Below are positions 47,559-58,859 of a stretch of 64,000 nt of DNA, piece by piece (within the stretch, counting starts at the first letter, position 1; every line of letters begins with the position of its first letter). Under the pieces are notes generated by a model, which saw only the letters and a list, made by a program, of their open reading frames with translations, ran no database searches and had not been told where the DNA came from. The DNA comes from Mesocentrotus franciscanus (taxonomy: Eukaryota; Echinodermata; Echinoidea; Camarodonta; Strongylocentrotidae). The DNA lies in assembly GCA_037976565.1 (NCBI GenBank), contig CP137679.1, forward strand, positions 6,477,710 to 6,541,709. Direction: 5' to 3'. Made by a program: the position numbers and the translations under genes.

Positions 47559-49651
47559 ATTCAATTCAATTCAATTCAATTCAATTCAATTTAAAAGTTT
47601 TTATTTCCATTAAAAACGAACAAATAATACATTTGATACAGTACAAAATAAACAAATCATGAGCATTATGTTAAGTAAATTTAAACAAACTGTGAAAATG
47701 AGTAGCAGGAAAAGGGGGCACCTGTAGAAAGCTTGTTTTAGTTTGTTGATTCAGGCGTCCAAATGAATAAAATAATTACACAGATATAACATAATGAGTA
47801 TTGCGCAAAGATTCATCTACCTCTCCCCCCTCCCCACCACCCCCTCCCCACCACTTTAGAGATCATGGCAATATGAGATTTCCAAGACAGTTTTTCATGT
47901 ATGAGAATACCTAAAAATTGAATATATGAGACTTTTCAATAATGGTTTGATCAATATATTATTATAATGGTGGAACTTGATTTGTTACTTCTCTTTTGTT
48001 ACTCTGAGCTGTTCTAAAAAGAATACATTTGGTTTTGTCTAAATTAAGCGATAATTTATTTACCTTTAACCACAGAGATACAATCTTCATGTGTTCATTA
48101 AACTGGTCTATCAGTGAGTATAAATTATTATGGCTTCAGAACAAAGAAGTGTCATCAGCAAACTGTACAAATTTTAAGGAATGAGAAGAGTTGCATATGT
48201 CATTTATATATAAAAGGAAAAAAGTGGCCCTAAATTTGACCCTTGCGGAATTCCAGATTTAATCAATAATTTGGTAGAACTGTATCCATTATATTCAGTC
48301 AATCGGTACCTTTGTGAAAAATAACTCTTAATCCAATTCAATGCAACACCTCTTATACCATAATTAACTAATTTCTTAAAGAGAATAGAAAAATCAATGG
48401 TATCAAACGCCTTACTCAGGTCCATAAAGACACCAAATATAAACTGTTTTGAATACAAGGCATTAACAATGATATCATGAACAGATATTAAAGCATGGTC
48501 AGTAGAGAAATTGGTTCGAAATCCAAATTGATTATCATGTAATATATGGTGTTTAGATACAAATTTGTATATTCTGTCATAGACCAATCTCTCCATGATT
48601 TTTGAAAAGCATGACAAAAGTGATATAGGACGATAATTACCAATAGTGTGCTTATCCCCCTTTTTAAAGATTGGGATTATTTTGGATACTTTTAGTTGTG
48701 AGGGTACTATTCCCATTTGAAGAGAGAGATTAAAAACATAAGTTAAAGGTTTTGCAATAACATACCTGACACACTTAACAATATCTGGACTAATATCGTC
48801 CCATCCACACGACTTTCCATTTTTAAAAGAGTACATTATTTTCAAAATTTCATCTTCATTAATAGGTTTCAGATATAAACTTTCCTTTATCGGAGATGCC
48901 ATAACAGAGGAGAAATTTGTATCTTTACAAGTAGTTGCATCAATGGAAGAAGCTAGTTTTGGTCCAATATTGTTAAAATAATCGTTGAAAACACTGGATA
49001 TCAATTGCGGATCATTTAGTGTTCTTCCTTCGTGTACAAAGTGTTGAGGCAAAATGGGTTTTTGTTTTTTAAATATATTATTAATCAATAGCCATGTTTT
49101 CTTGAGATCAGTTCTACAATCATTAAACCTTTGATAAATTTTTTTTGCCTTTCTCAATTCAGATGACACTTTGTTTCTAATCTTCTTGTATTTGTTTTCA
49201 TTTTCATATGTAGGATTACAACAAAACCTTTATAAAGTTTGTTCTTCAATCTTATTTTTATCAACAAGTTTAATGATACCCATAACTTTTTTTTCTTTTT
49301 CTTATTACTTCTAACAAAAATGAAAGATTCATTATAATGCCTTTGAAAGTTGAAGAAAAAAGATTCATAGGCAACATTGGGATCTTTACTTCTATCAACA
49401 TCTGTCCATTCTTCAGAAGATAACTTGCAGAAAAATGAACTCTTCGTATTATCATTGATTTTTCTTATTTTCTTTCCCTTATCATACTCATAACATGTTT
49501 GAACATTATTCAGTATTACAAAAACTGGCAAATGGTCTGATACATCAGAGTATATGATACCAGCATTTACATTTGAAGTAAAAGAATTAATACAAATATT
49601 ATCTATAAGTGATGCAGTAGTTTTTGTAAGTCTGGTTGGTTTGTTGATCAT
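47559..49651 (-). mobile_element. L2/CR1/Jockey-group LINE, 5'-truncated
   Basis: Inserted in the ~196-bp satellite. The 3' end on the minus strand has AATAAA and a (TTGAA)n tail (47559-47590). This short-repeat tail is typical of L2/CR1-like elements rather than poly(A) LINEs. The 5' end begins inside the endonuclease domain. A C/G-rich tract at 47820-47860 marks an internal deletion of the reverse-transcriptase thumb and C-terminus. Confidence 0.75.
47970..49651 (-). pseudogene. LINE endonuclease/reverse transcriptase remnant
   Basis: From the 5' side: the apurinic-type endonuclease C-terminus (NKPTRLTKTTASLIDNI, SDVSDHLPVF with catalytic Asp/His), a frame change near 49160, then reverse transcriptase. 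RT motifs are NGKSCGWDDISPDIVK, IPIFKKGDKHTIGNYRPISL, FGVFMDLSKAFDTIDF and SGIPQGSNLGPLFSFYI. A further shift is followed by QFADDTSLF (48140-48165), then NKLSLNLDKTKCILF and FLGILIHEKLSWKSHI. At least three frame breaks and stops make it inactive. Confidence 0.85.
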
Positions 49652-49654
49652 AGG

Positions 49655-49893
49655 TAACTCGTAACAATCCGTAAAGCCATCGTAACACTACCCGAATGAA
49701 ATCGTAAACAACACGTAAGCACTCGTAATAATCTGTAAATAATCCGTAAACAAATCGTAAACTAACCCTAACATATCGTAAAATATATTGTTACGAGTTG
49801 TTTGCGGTTTCTTTCGAACAGTTTACGGATGGTTAGGTGTTGTTGCGAGCGGTTTACGAGCGGTTTACGATACTTACGGATTGTTACGAGTTA
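49655..49893. mobile_element. CGTAA-word inverted-repeat element
   Basis: Perfect 20-bp inverted ends, TAACTCGTAACAATCCGTAA at 49655-49674 and its reverse complement at 49874-49893. The left half holds many CGTAA words and the right half many TTACG words, so the whole segment can fold. A further 140 bp with CGTAAG and GCGAGTTG words follow to about 50036. It directly abuts the 5' end of the LINE. No target duplication was identified. Confidence 0.55.
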
Positions 49894-50036
49894 TTTACTG
49901 AAAAATCAATCCGTGGACAATCGTAAAAAGATTTTTGGATCCTTAAGAGTGTCTGTGAGTTGTTGCGAGTTGTGACGGATGCTTGCGAGTTGGCGATCCG
50001 TAAGGACTCGTAAGAAAAATCCGTGTATGTGAAGGG

Positions 50037-50215
50037 GGTATTACACCATGATATAAACCGGGAGGCGCTATCATACTTAATTTAGAATTTATAAGCCATT
50101 TGGGTGAAAAACGAACAAAAACGTCTCAAAAGGCCTAATACTCACCGTTTTCAGTTCTAAACATAAAATTGCAATTTACTCGAAAACTACGAATGGTACA
50201 CATGAACCAAATACA
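50037..50215 (+). repeat. ~196-bp satellite, last copy beyond the insertions
   Basis: Resumes at TTACACCATGATATAAACCG, just where the array broke off at 47555 (GAGGACGTCGTG), and runs to ACATGAACCAAATACACGTG. Confidence 0.85.
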
Positions 50216-50322
50216 CGTGTTCATGCAAACATGCTCTGTGTTACCTTTGCTGCGTATTGTCCTCATATGTTCACGCAAACATGTTCCGTGCTACCTTTGC
50301 TGCGTATTGTCCTCATAATTAT

Positions 50323-50367
50323 GTTCGTGCATGGAGCTAGAAGACTTCTAGCTCCATGGTTCGTGCA
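50323..50367. repeat. 27-bp hairpin insertion with 9-bp direct repeats (1)
   Basis: GTTCGTGCA (50323-50331) and GTTCGTGCA (50359-50367) flank a 27-bp insert whose core is GGAGCTAGAAG-A-CTTCTAGCTCC, a perfect hairpin. Without the insert and one direct repeat the minisatellite unit is normal. Confidence 0.85.
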
Positions 50368-51085
50368 AACATGTTCCGTGCTACCTTTGCTGCGTATTGT
50401 CCTCATATATGTTCAAGCAAACATGTTCTGTGTTACCTTTGCTGCGTATTGTCCTCATATGTTCATGCAAACATGTTCCGTGTTACCTTTGATGCGTCTT
50501 GTCCTCATATGTTCATGCAACATGTTGCGTGCTACCTTTTCTGCGTATTGTCCTCATATGTTCGTGCAAACATGTTCCGTGTTACCTTTGCCGCGTATTG
50601 TCCTCATAATTTTCGTGCAAACATGTTCCGTGTTACCTTTGCTGAGTATTGTCCTCATATGTTCATGTTTCGTGTTACCTTTGCTGCGTATTGTCCTCAT
50701 ATGTTCATGCAACTGACATGTTCCGTGTTACCTTTGCTGCGTATTGTCCTCGTATGTTCAAGCAAACATGTTCCGTGTACCTTTGCTGCGTATTGTCCTC
50801 ATTTGTTCATGTTCCGTGTTACCTTTGCTGCGTATTGTCCTCATATGTTCATGTTCCGTGTTACCTTTGCTGCGTATTGTCCTCATATGTTCATGTATCA
50901 TGCTACCTTTGGTGCGTATTGTCCTCATATGTTCGTGCAAACACGTTCTATGTTACCTTTGCTGTGTATTGTCCTCATATGTTCATGCAAACATGTTCTG
51001 TGTTAACTTTGCTGTGTAATGTCCTCATGATAATGGTCATGCAAACATGTTCCGTGTTGCCTTTGCTGTGTAATTCCCCTCATAT

Positions 51086-51128
51086 GTTCATGCAGGGAGA
51101 TGATAGGATCATCTCCCTGGTTCATGCA
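51086..51128. repeat. 25-bp hairpin insertion with 9-bp direct repeats (2)
   Basis: GTTCATGCA (51086-51094) and GTTCATGCA (51120-51128) flank a 25-bp insert with core GGGAGATGAT-AGG-ATCATCTCCC. It sits at the same position of the 50-bp unit as the first hairpin, but the hairpin sequence is unrelated. Confidence 0.85.
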
Positions 51129-51168
51129 AACATGTTATGTGTTACCTTTGCTGTGTAATGTCCTCATA

Positions 51169-51525
51169 CAGTGGCGGATCCAGGGGGCCCGGGCCCCTTC
51201 CCCTGGGAAAAAAACAGGTAAAAGTACCTTTTTTGTATAAAAAAAAGAAGACGGGCCCCTCCCCTCCTGGTGCTCAATGGGGGGGGGGGTGAATGTTGAG
51301 TAAACAAAATAGCACCCCTGTGAGCAAAAAAAAAAAAGTGTCCCCCCCCCCACCGGCTGACTTAGTCGCCGCTAAATATTTTCTAACATATTGGGCAAAA
51401 AAAAAAATGCTCACTACCCCCACTTATTCACCGGCTGCGGCTGGCTGAGTAGTCGCTAAATATTTTTTCACGAAATGGGCACCCTCTCTGGCCCCCTCCC
51501 TTGCCGCCGGCTGAATCCGCCCCTG
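51169..51525. mobile_element. hAT-type MITE, 357 bp, 8-bp target duplication
   Basis: Starts CAGTGGCGGATCCAG and ends CTGAATCCGCCCCTG, an imperfect inverted pair (13 of 15). TCCTCATA flanks both ends (51161-51168 and 51526-51533). The 8-bp duplication and CAG...CTG ends fit hAT-type non-autonomous elements. The interior is G/C- and A-run-rich with no coding capacity. Confidence 0.85.
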
Positions 51526-51558
51526 TCCTCATATATTTATGCAAACATGTTCTGTATT

Positions 51559-53080
51559 TTTTTTTAGCAGATGTTTCTGCATTTATTAATAAATCAAATA
51601 CAAAACATTTAAATAACAATAATAGTATATAATATAATTGATTTACATCAAGTGACAACTAAAATACACCAAAAAAAATGCATATATAACATATATAATC
51701 AAAGAATTAAAATAAACGCAGAGGCCAACTATCATAAGCATAAATGCTTGAATCGATAGCAGCCGGGAAAGGGGGTACATGACGCTGTTATAGGATAATT
51801 TAGGATAATAATGTGTCACATATAGAGATTTTTTTCAGAAAGTATCTAAATAAAAAGTGGAAAGAAAGTGAAAAAATTGCAAGTGTGTGCAAGTGGGCAG
51901 GTGAAGTAAGTGTTCGATTCGTATTGATCATGGACTGGTCGTCTAAAATTAATTTATTTTAAACAAACAATTAAAACCGTTAAGACCCTAATAATGTTAA
52001 TGAATACTTGGATATTAAATATTTTTTTCATCGAGGCTTTGAATGAACAAAGAGATGCAGAGGGTTTAATATTGTCGGGTAAAGCATTCCAAATATCTGG
52101 GCCATGGTGTCTTATTGATTTATAGGCCATAATAATTTCTGGGTTAGTTAAATGGAAGTCGGATGAGTGTCGTGTAGGATATGAATGTATTTTACTATTG
52201 TAAACAAAAATATTTCGAAATGCCAAAGGTATGGTATTTATCCAAAATTTATACAAAAAGATTGCAGTGTGAAATATGTGAATATCAGCGATTTGTAATG
52301 TTTTTAGTTTATAAAATATTGGATCAGTATGGGCTAAATAATGTGAATGTGTACAAAGACGGAGTGCTTTTTTTTTGGAAACGATATATTAACATTAATT
52401 TCATCTTATTACTATTACCCCATACTATGTTACAATAAGATATGTATGACAAAATGAAAGAATTGTATAGCATAAATAGTGACTTTTGTGATAGATAATA
52501 TTTTAATTTATATAGAATGCCTATGCCTCTCGAGACTAACATGCAAATGTTGTTAGTATGACTATTCCATGTTAGATTTGAATCAATCATTACACCTAAG
52601 AATTTTGTAACTTCTTTTTCGATTATGGGCATGTCATCTATAAAAATATTATAATGAAGTACATGTTTAGAGTGTATGTTTTTGAAATAAATACAATTAG
52701 TCTTATTAATATTTAGAGAGAGTTTATTGGATTTGAACCAAAATGATAATTTATTTAATTCTAAATTGAGGGTTGTAATAAGAATGCTCAAGTCTTTATG
52801 TGAATAAAATACGTTAGTATCGTCTGCGAACAAAACGTATGTTATGAGTGGTGATGCATTAACAATATCATTCATATATACTAAAAAAAGTAAGGGACCT
52901 AAGATAGAGCCTTGTGGTACTCCGCACTTTACGGTGGAAATATCTGATGTTTTAGATTTAAAAATAACATATTGCTGTCTATTACGCAAATAGTCTTCAA
53001 ACCAAGAAAGTACCATTCCTCTAACGCCATATGCTTTTAATTTATGAATTAATATACGATGGTCCATGGTATTGAATGCC
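51559..53080 (-). mobile_element. CR1/L2/Jockey-group LINE, 5'-truncated, 10-bp target duplication
   Basis: Lies in the 50-bp minisatellite. A short A-rich tail on the minus strand ends at about 51559. The duplicated target GTTCTGTATT stands at 51549-51558 and 53161-53170. Between the LINE 5' break (53080) and the right duplication lies an 82-bp foreign segment, 53081-53162. Confidence 0.8.
51954..53079 (-). pseudogene. LINE reverse transcriptase, 3' half
   Basis: Begins within the palm domain (AFNTMDHRILIHKL). It contains KCGVPQGSILGPLLFLVYMN, the catalytic box VLFADDTNVF, NKLSLNINKTNCIYF, KFLGVMIDSNLTWNSH and ILSYISYCNIVWG. A frameshift near 52370 leads to the usual C-terminal end YPTRHSSDFHL, GPDIWNALPDNIK. 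The N-terminal half and the endonuclease were never copied (5' truncation). It is inactive. Confidence 0.85.
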
Positions 53081-53162
53081 TTATATCAGGGTTATTTTGC
53101 AGGTCCCAGTTCCTTATATTCTTGTTTCTCAACCCTGATACAAGATTTTGATACAGCAAGGT
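53081..53162 (+). repeat. 82-bp duplication at the LINE 5' junction (copy 1)
   Basis: Identical over 82 bp to 53458-53539. It starts TTATATCAGGGTTATTTTGC and ends GATACAGCAAGGT, and contains the short inverted pair TATCAGGGTT/AACCCTGATA. Confidence 0.95.
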
Positions 53163-53280
53163 TCTGTATTACCTTTGCTATGTTATGTCCTCATAATATG
53201 TTAATGCAAATATGTTCTGTGTTACATTTCCTGTTTCATGTCCTCATAAGTTCATGCAAACACGTTCTGTTACTTTTAAA
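53161..53280 (+). repeat. 50-bp minisatellite, residual units
   Basis: Two to three diverged units (ACCTTTGCTATGTTATGTCC, TCATGCAAACACGTTCTGTT) continue the array after the LINE. Confidence 0.8.
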
Positions 53281-53384
53281 TTTATAATCTTTTAATTAGC
53301 TTTTTGCTATCTTGATAACTATTCCATATCATTAGTATAAATTCAATTTCCAGGACTGCCAGTCCCTTCCCTCCTCATTCATTC

Positions 53385-53445
53385 ACCTTGACCCCCCCCC
53401 CCCATTCTCTCTCTCTCTCTCTCCCTTTAGCTCCCTCTCTGTTAA
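53385..53445. repeat. C-run and (CT)n microsatellite
   Basis: A run of ten or more C is followed by about ten CT units and further pyrimidine sequence. Confidence 0.9.
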
Positions 53446-53457
53446 ACAAACTCTTAG

Positions 53458-53539
53458 TTATATCAGGGTTATTTTGCAGGTCCCAGTTCCTTATATTCTT
53501 GTTTCTCAACCCTGATACAAGATTTTGATACAGCAAGGT
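53458..53539 (+). repeat. 82-bp duplication (copy 2, probable donor)
   Basis: Identical to 53081-53162, 377 bp away in the same orientation. Flanking bases differ (GTTATATC upstream, GGTAATTG downstream). Confidence 0.95.
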
Positions 53540-55735
53540 AATTGAAACCGTCCCAAGGACTTTTTTATAATGAGGTTATAAAACTGTATATAACTGAATA
53601 TCATGTATATTTCAGACATATGCATAATCGTTCACTGGACACAGATGTTTTACAAGATTTTCTTTTATTAAAAATCAACACCAAAACAAGAAAAATCTGA
53701 CATATTTGCTCCAAAGCAATCAGAATGCAAAAGTCTTCTTGCTCTTCTCTGTGACACAAAACTGGTTTCCCTAAACGAAATCTGTAAGATGATAATCTAA
53801 GCCACTTTGGATCAATTTTGAGTGTGCATGACTGGTCTGTTATTTATGAAATTGAAGACCCAAATGAAAAATATATTTTCTATGTGATTTTCAGGATTTA
53901 TACAATAGGTGTTTGCCTCTTTAGAATGTTACTAACTCCCACGACAACCATGAATTACAAGGGGCATTGTCAAATCGATCAATAAAACGAATTACTTATA
54001 TCATAGACACTATTGAGTGAGTGACTGACTTCTTTTTTTCTTTGGTAATAACATACATAAAATGAGCTGTAAAGGGTACATGAGCATTTGTCCACATCAT
54101 CAACCCACTGCTTGTAATGGCCCAAATTAAGCTGATTGAATCTTTGCGCAGCACAAAACGTACGACCACTCGGTACAAGGGTCTGAAAATCAGACTATTT
54201 AATTAAACGAGCGCGCTCGCTAAATTCGATACAACTAACGGTCCTTATTTTCCCACAAAAAGACATTTTCAAACCCTTCTGTTTTGAGGGAATTTTTAAA
54301 TTAGTATTATCTTTCAAATGCCATTGCCGGGCATTGGTATTTAACCTTCTCATTTGTTTGGCCTACAAGTGGGACATACTACCTTTAAACCAATGACAGT
54401 TATATAGGGTTTTGAAGTTTTTTTTATGAATTCAGTCCCTAGCTAGTTTAATATAAATTCAATGAGATTTCTTCTGTTTGATTATGTTAAGTACCCTGTA
54501 GTTAATCTTAGACTAGGGTATTTTTGTAGTAAGGACGGGATATTGCCTTATACATTTCTCGCACTCTTGATTTCCCTGGGACTTTGACAGTTGTGTAATT
54601 TGTCGTGAAAAATGTGTTCACGGCATGTTGTTGGGCTGTTGACCATCCAACACATTCAGCTAATGAAAAAAAAGAGAACTTGTGTAGGTGAGTGAAAAGA
54701 AAATGTGCCTTTTGTGCTGCGCACAGATTCAATCAGCTTAATTTTGGCCATTACAAGAAGTGGGTTATTGATGTGGACAAATGCCATTGGAATTTAACCT
54801 TTTCATTTTTTTGGCCTGCAAATGGAAAGTACTACCTTTAAACCAATGCAAGTTATACAGGGTTTTGCAGCTTTCATGTGTTCAGTCCCTAGCTAGGGCA
54901 AAGTCCCTCTAAAGTGTTGGGAGCCCCAAATTCGCTTAAACCCAAACAGTTTTTTTCCTCCATTTCGAGGACATCTGTAAAATTCATACGACTGCATGTA
55001 GAGTAAAAGATATAGGCGTTGCGTTCAAAACAATTCCGAGGACGAGTGTTTTCATCCTCGGAAAACCCGTTTGTCCTCGGATTAAAGATGCGTTTTCAAA
55101 ATGTTGCCCTCATTAGATAGATTCTACAAAAACGCACACAACTTTTTTTCATTTCTCTCACACACACACACACACACCCTTTCTCTTTCCCACACATCCT
55201 ATTGTCAGGGCTTCTCAATTACTTCAACCATCCAGCATGATTTACCATACAACAGTTGCACGAGGATGTAGAACAGAACGTGCGTTAAAAGATGATTTAA
55301 TTAGGAGGGCGATATCAACTTTTGTTTGAGAAGTTATGAGCACCGACATGTTTTGAAAAAATTTGAAAAACAAAAAGATATATATTTTTAAAGCAAAGTG
55401 TACTGCAATTTCTACAACCAATTGTATCTCTATCAATAGGACAAGTTTAACAGATTTAAGTATTATCAACAAATCCATTTAAAAAAAAATCAGAAACATA
55501 CCACTTCACCCTCCTTCCTAGTCTGGTTTCATTTTGGTGCTCCAACTCATAATTTCCCTCTCTTCAGTCTCTCCCCTCTCTCTCTCTCTCTACACTCATA
55601 TAAAGTAAGTGTAAATGTGATTATTTTACACTGCTCCCTTTTTCTTAACGATCATACACTACATGTGTGTTGTACACATTGCCAAAGATCACACAAATAT
55701 CAAATACAACAAATTAAGAAATGTCATATAAATGT
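53540..55735. other. Intergenic DNA with a small repeat family
   Basis: No gene recognised. 54086-54163 and 54711-54786 are inverted ~75-bp copies (CTGCGCACAGATTCAATCAG, GTGGGTTATTGATGTGGACA). 54318-54445 and 54781-54898 are direct copies (CCATTG...TTTAACCTT, CCTTTAAACCAATG, TTCAGTCCCTAGCTAG). The arrangement suggests an old, rearranged transposon. Short (CA)n and (CT)n runs occur near 55161 and 55575. Confidence 0.55.
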
Positions 55736-55738
55736 AAA

Positions 55739-56838
55739 TTTATTGTACAATACTGTGAAATTAACCAAAATATGAGGAATGTTCAATAAAGTACACATAC
55801 AATGAGTGGGCTAAATTGTTACATCACATCAATAACATTCAAAAAGAGGGCAGCAAACACGATGCTCCTAATGTAAGGTCAAAGGGCCAACTATATCGTA
55901 ATGTGAAAAACATGTAATTGACTATCTATATACATTTAAATACTTGATTTCATAGCACGAACCCTACTTACTGTATGGGTCTTGAAGGAGTTTCATCACT
56001 AAAATGTTGGCAATCATTAAGACTAGGTACATATATTTAATTTTTTAAATTTTATTTAATGTTAAAAAGCATGAAATTATTTAATGTGAAAGGCATATTT
56101 AGTTGCATCTTTACAAAGCATTCAAATCTCATACAGATACAAAACAACACTGTTATACTCACATATCCAACACTTTTAAATCTTTGTGAAATCATTTGTG
56201 AATGATTACACTATGTCAAGGTGACTTTCACACTTTACCATTACTCAACTCTGTTTTAAGTTACACACAAATTGCATGGCAGAACAGTATACAGTTATTC
56301 TAATTATTTTCTATTCAATAATTTATTAGCCATTGTAAAATAATTTCAATCTTGGTTTAAAGTGCATTCACTATGCATTCACAAAATAGACACCAACTGA
56401 CACACAAAAATGGGAATAGTTTCCTTTACATATGGCCTTCTATTTATATGGATAAGACAACAAAGTATACCTCATGTACACAATGATTTAATTTCAAATT
56501 CATACCAATTCTGAATCCTAGAGTGAGGGGGAGGGGAATGTCTTAGTGAGACCTGTACATCATTGGCATACATGAAAAAAGGGTAGTTTTTTCATCACAA
56601 GGCGTGTAACGTTGTATCGCTTAAAGGGTATCAAAAAAAGGAAAAATCTAGAATCAAATTCAATGTTGATAAGATATGCAGAAGTACTTAGGCCTTTTTC
56701 CTTATATTGAAATATGATGTACACAGACGTCTTCTAAAGTCCTTGGGAATTCATTTGAACCATTCTATTCTAACATTTATCAGCTTTACTGTCACCCTCA
56801 TTGTTTATGGTGTACATCTGTACATCTGCACTCAGAAT
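55739..56838 (-). other. Putative DNMT1 3' untranslated region
   Basis: Sequence downstream of the DNMT1 stop on the minus strand. AATAAA hexamers on the minus strand occur at 56322-56327, near 56053 and at 55739-55744. The true cleavage site cannot be chosen from sequence alone, so the left limit is only the farthest hexamer noted. Confidence 0.35.
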
Positions 56839-56979
56839 TTAATCCATGCTCTCCTCAGTTTCCTCTTTGACAGGCTCCAGTGCTTCCCTCTCTTGGTCTT
56901 TCTTTGCTTTAGCTTGAAGACATTGTTTGATCTCCATGCCGATGGCTGCAGCCATGGGAGGGGGTACTGCGTTGCCAAC
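56839..56979 (-). CDS. DNMT1: DNMT1, last coding exon
   Basis: 46 codons and TAA. It opens VGNAVPPPMAAAIGMEIK, which with the preceding RQ forms motif X (RQVGNAVPPP) of cytosine-5 methyltransferases. In the folded enzyme this motif returns to the S-adenosylmethionine-binding core. A short charged tail ends ETEESMD. The acceptor on the minus strand is TTCCACAG at 56980. The phase agrees with the previous exon, whose last codon is complete. The sequence aligns with the vertebrate DNMT1 C-terminus and is intact. Confidence 0.97.
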   Translation of the reverse strand, partial: VGNAVPPPMAAAIGMEIKQCLQAKAKKDQEREALEPVKEETEESMD

Positions 56980-57784
56980 CTGTGGAATAAAATGAGACAA
57001 AAACACATTTGGAATCAATATTTAACAAAAGAAAGTGAAAGACCTTAGTATTAGGTTTGTATCTAAGTAATACAATAATTGTTTTGTTTTTAAGGTATTG
57101 TTAGTAACAGAAGAGTACTTGCCGTTAGATTGAGAAGGAAATTATGAAAGTTTGAGAGTGCTTATTCATGTGCTATGAGCCTATGACATGCCCCCTGCCT
57201 AGAGCTTAGGCTATGTCAATGTCACTTAGCTGTGAGTGAGATTTACAGCGCTCACTCTCACGCTAGGCCTAGACTCTAAGCTCAGTGCCATAGCAGCAAG
57301 CAGCATGTTACAGGGGCTGACCTCACTGCTCACTCAGTCTGTGGGAGGGCCTTGTGTTAGAGCTGTCAAAACGTTCATATCAGGTAGATGTGAACTAGTG
57401 CTGTAAGTCAGGCTCCATGTTCGGGTTCGGTTCGGTTCGGCAGAGTTCGGCAATTTTTTACACGAACTTGGTTCGGTTCGGGGTTCGGTAATATAATAGC
57501 AAGCAGCGTTAGAGCTACAGTGGTCAGCACTGGGCGGCCGGGCCGGGCGGGCCTACCAGCACGGAGGCCTTCATAAAAACACTGCTTCCGATCGGCACGA
57601 ATTTCACATTAAAAAACTGCTTTAAACGTAACTATTTGAGAAGAAAAGTAGTACTTACATTAATATTTTCGTCTTTAATGGTGTTTCATTTGCATTTTTA
57701 CAAGAATAATGTTTTCAATTTGACACTAAATGATATTTTTTAAAGATTTGCCGAGACGGTTGTTGTCTAATGTTACGAGTCATG

Positions 57785-58740
57785 ATTTCATTGCCGACAG
57801 GAGATCAGAAAACAATAATTTTTGGCAAGACTTTGTTGCCCTTACGGAGATATAAAAACATTAATTATTGGCAAGACTTTGTTGCACGCAGCCCTGTACG
57901 GAGATCTAAAAACAATAATTATTGGCGGGACTTCGTTGCCGACACGGAGATCTAAAAACAATAATTATTGGCAAGATTTAATAGTCAGTACGGAGATATA
58001 AAAACAATAATTATTGGCAAGATTTTGTTGCCCTTACGGAGATCTAAAAACAATAATTATTGGCGGGACTTCATTGCCGACAAGGAGATCAGAAAACAAT
58101 AATTATTGGCAAGATTTAATAGTCCGTACAGAGATCTAAAAACAATAATTATTGGCAAGATTTCGTTGTCCATACAGAGATCTAAAAACAATAATTATTG
58201 GCAAGACTTACTTGCCCTTACGGAGATCTAAAAACAATACTTATTAATTGGCAAGACTTCGATGCCCGTACGGAGATATAAAAAGAATAATTATTGGCAA
58301 GATTTAATAGTCCATACAGAGATCGAAAAACAATATTTTTTGGCAAGACTTCGTTGCCCTTACGGAGATCTAAAAACAATAATTATTGGCAAGACTTTGT
58401 TGCCCTTACGGAGATCTAAAAATAATATTTATTGGCGGGACTTCATTGCTAACACTGAGATCTAAAAACAATAATTATTGGCAAGATTTAATAGTCAGTA
58501 CGGAGATCTAAAAACAATAATTATTGGCAAGATTTAATAGTCAGTACGGAGATCTAAAAACAATAATTATTGGCAAGACTTTGTTGCCCGTACGGAGATC
58601 TAAAAACAATAATTATTGGCAAGACTCCGTTGCCCTTACGGAGATCTAAAAACATTAATTTATGGCAAGACTTCGTTGCCCTTACGGAGATCTAAAAACA
58701 ATAATTATTGGAAAGACTTCATTGCCCGTACGGAGATCTA
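57785..58740 (+). repeat. ~46-bp tandem repeat inside the hAT element
   Basis: Unit ACGGAGATCTAAAAACAATA then ATTATTGGCAAGACTTCGTT and GCCCTT; about 20 units. One isolated unit (ACAATTATTGGCAAGACTTC) stands at 59976 near the right end, so the second array was inserted into, or grew inside, the first. Confidence 0.9.
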
Positions 58741-58859
58741 ACCAGAACGTCAATGACGTAGCGCTCATCCGCATCTCGCAATAACAAATATCGTAAATTT
58801 TATGTGGTACACTTTTGAACTGGTCAAAAAATAAAAATTTGATGCCCTGGAAGGGACAT

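Larger units (their letters stand above)
50217..51558 (+). repeat. 50-bp minisatellite, about 19 units
   Basis: Unit: TGTTCATGCAAACATGTTCC then GTGTTACCTTTGCTGCGTAT and TGTCCTCATA. All three frames can stay open for long stretches because of the short unit, which explains the Cys/Tyr/Ser-rich frames of up to 216 codons. The array is interrupted by two tiny hairpins and a hAT-type MITE. Confidence 0.95.

Noticed and set aside
50231..51158. Cys/Tyr-rich frames up to 216 codons
   Set aside because: The 50-bp minisatellite is free of stops in several frames; three overlapping versions exist, so none is a gene.
56707..57048. Plus-strand frame of 113 codons
   Set aside because: It is the antisense shadow of the last DNMT1 exon.
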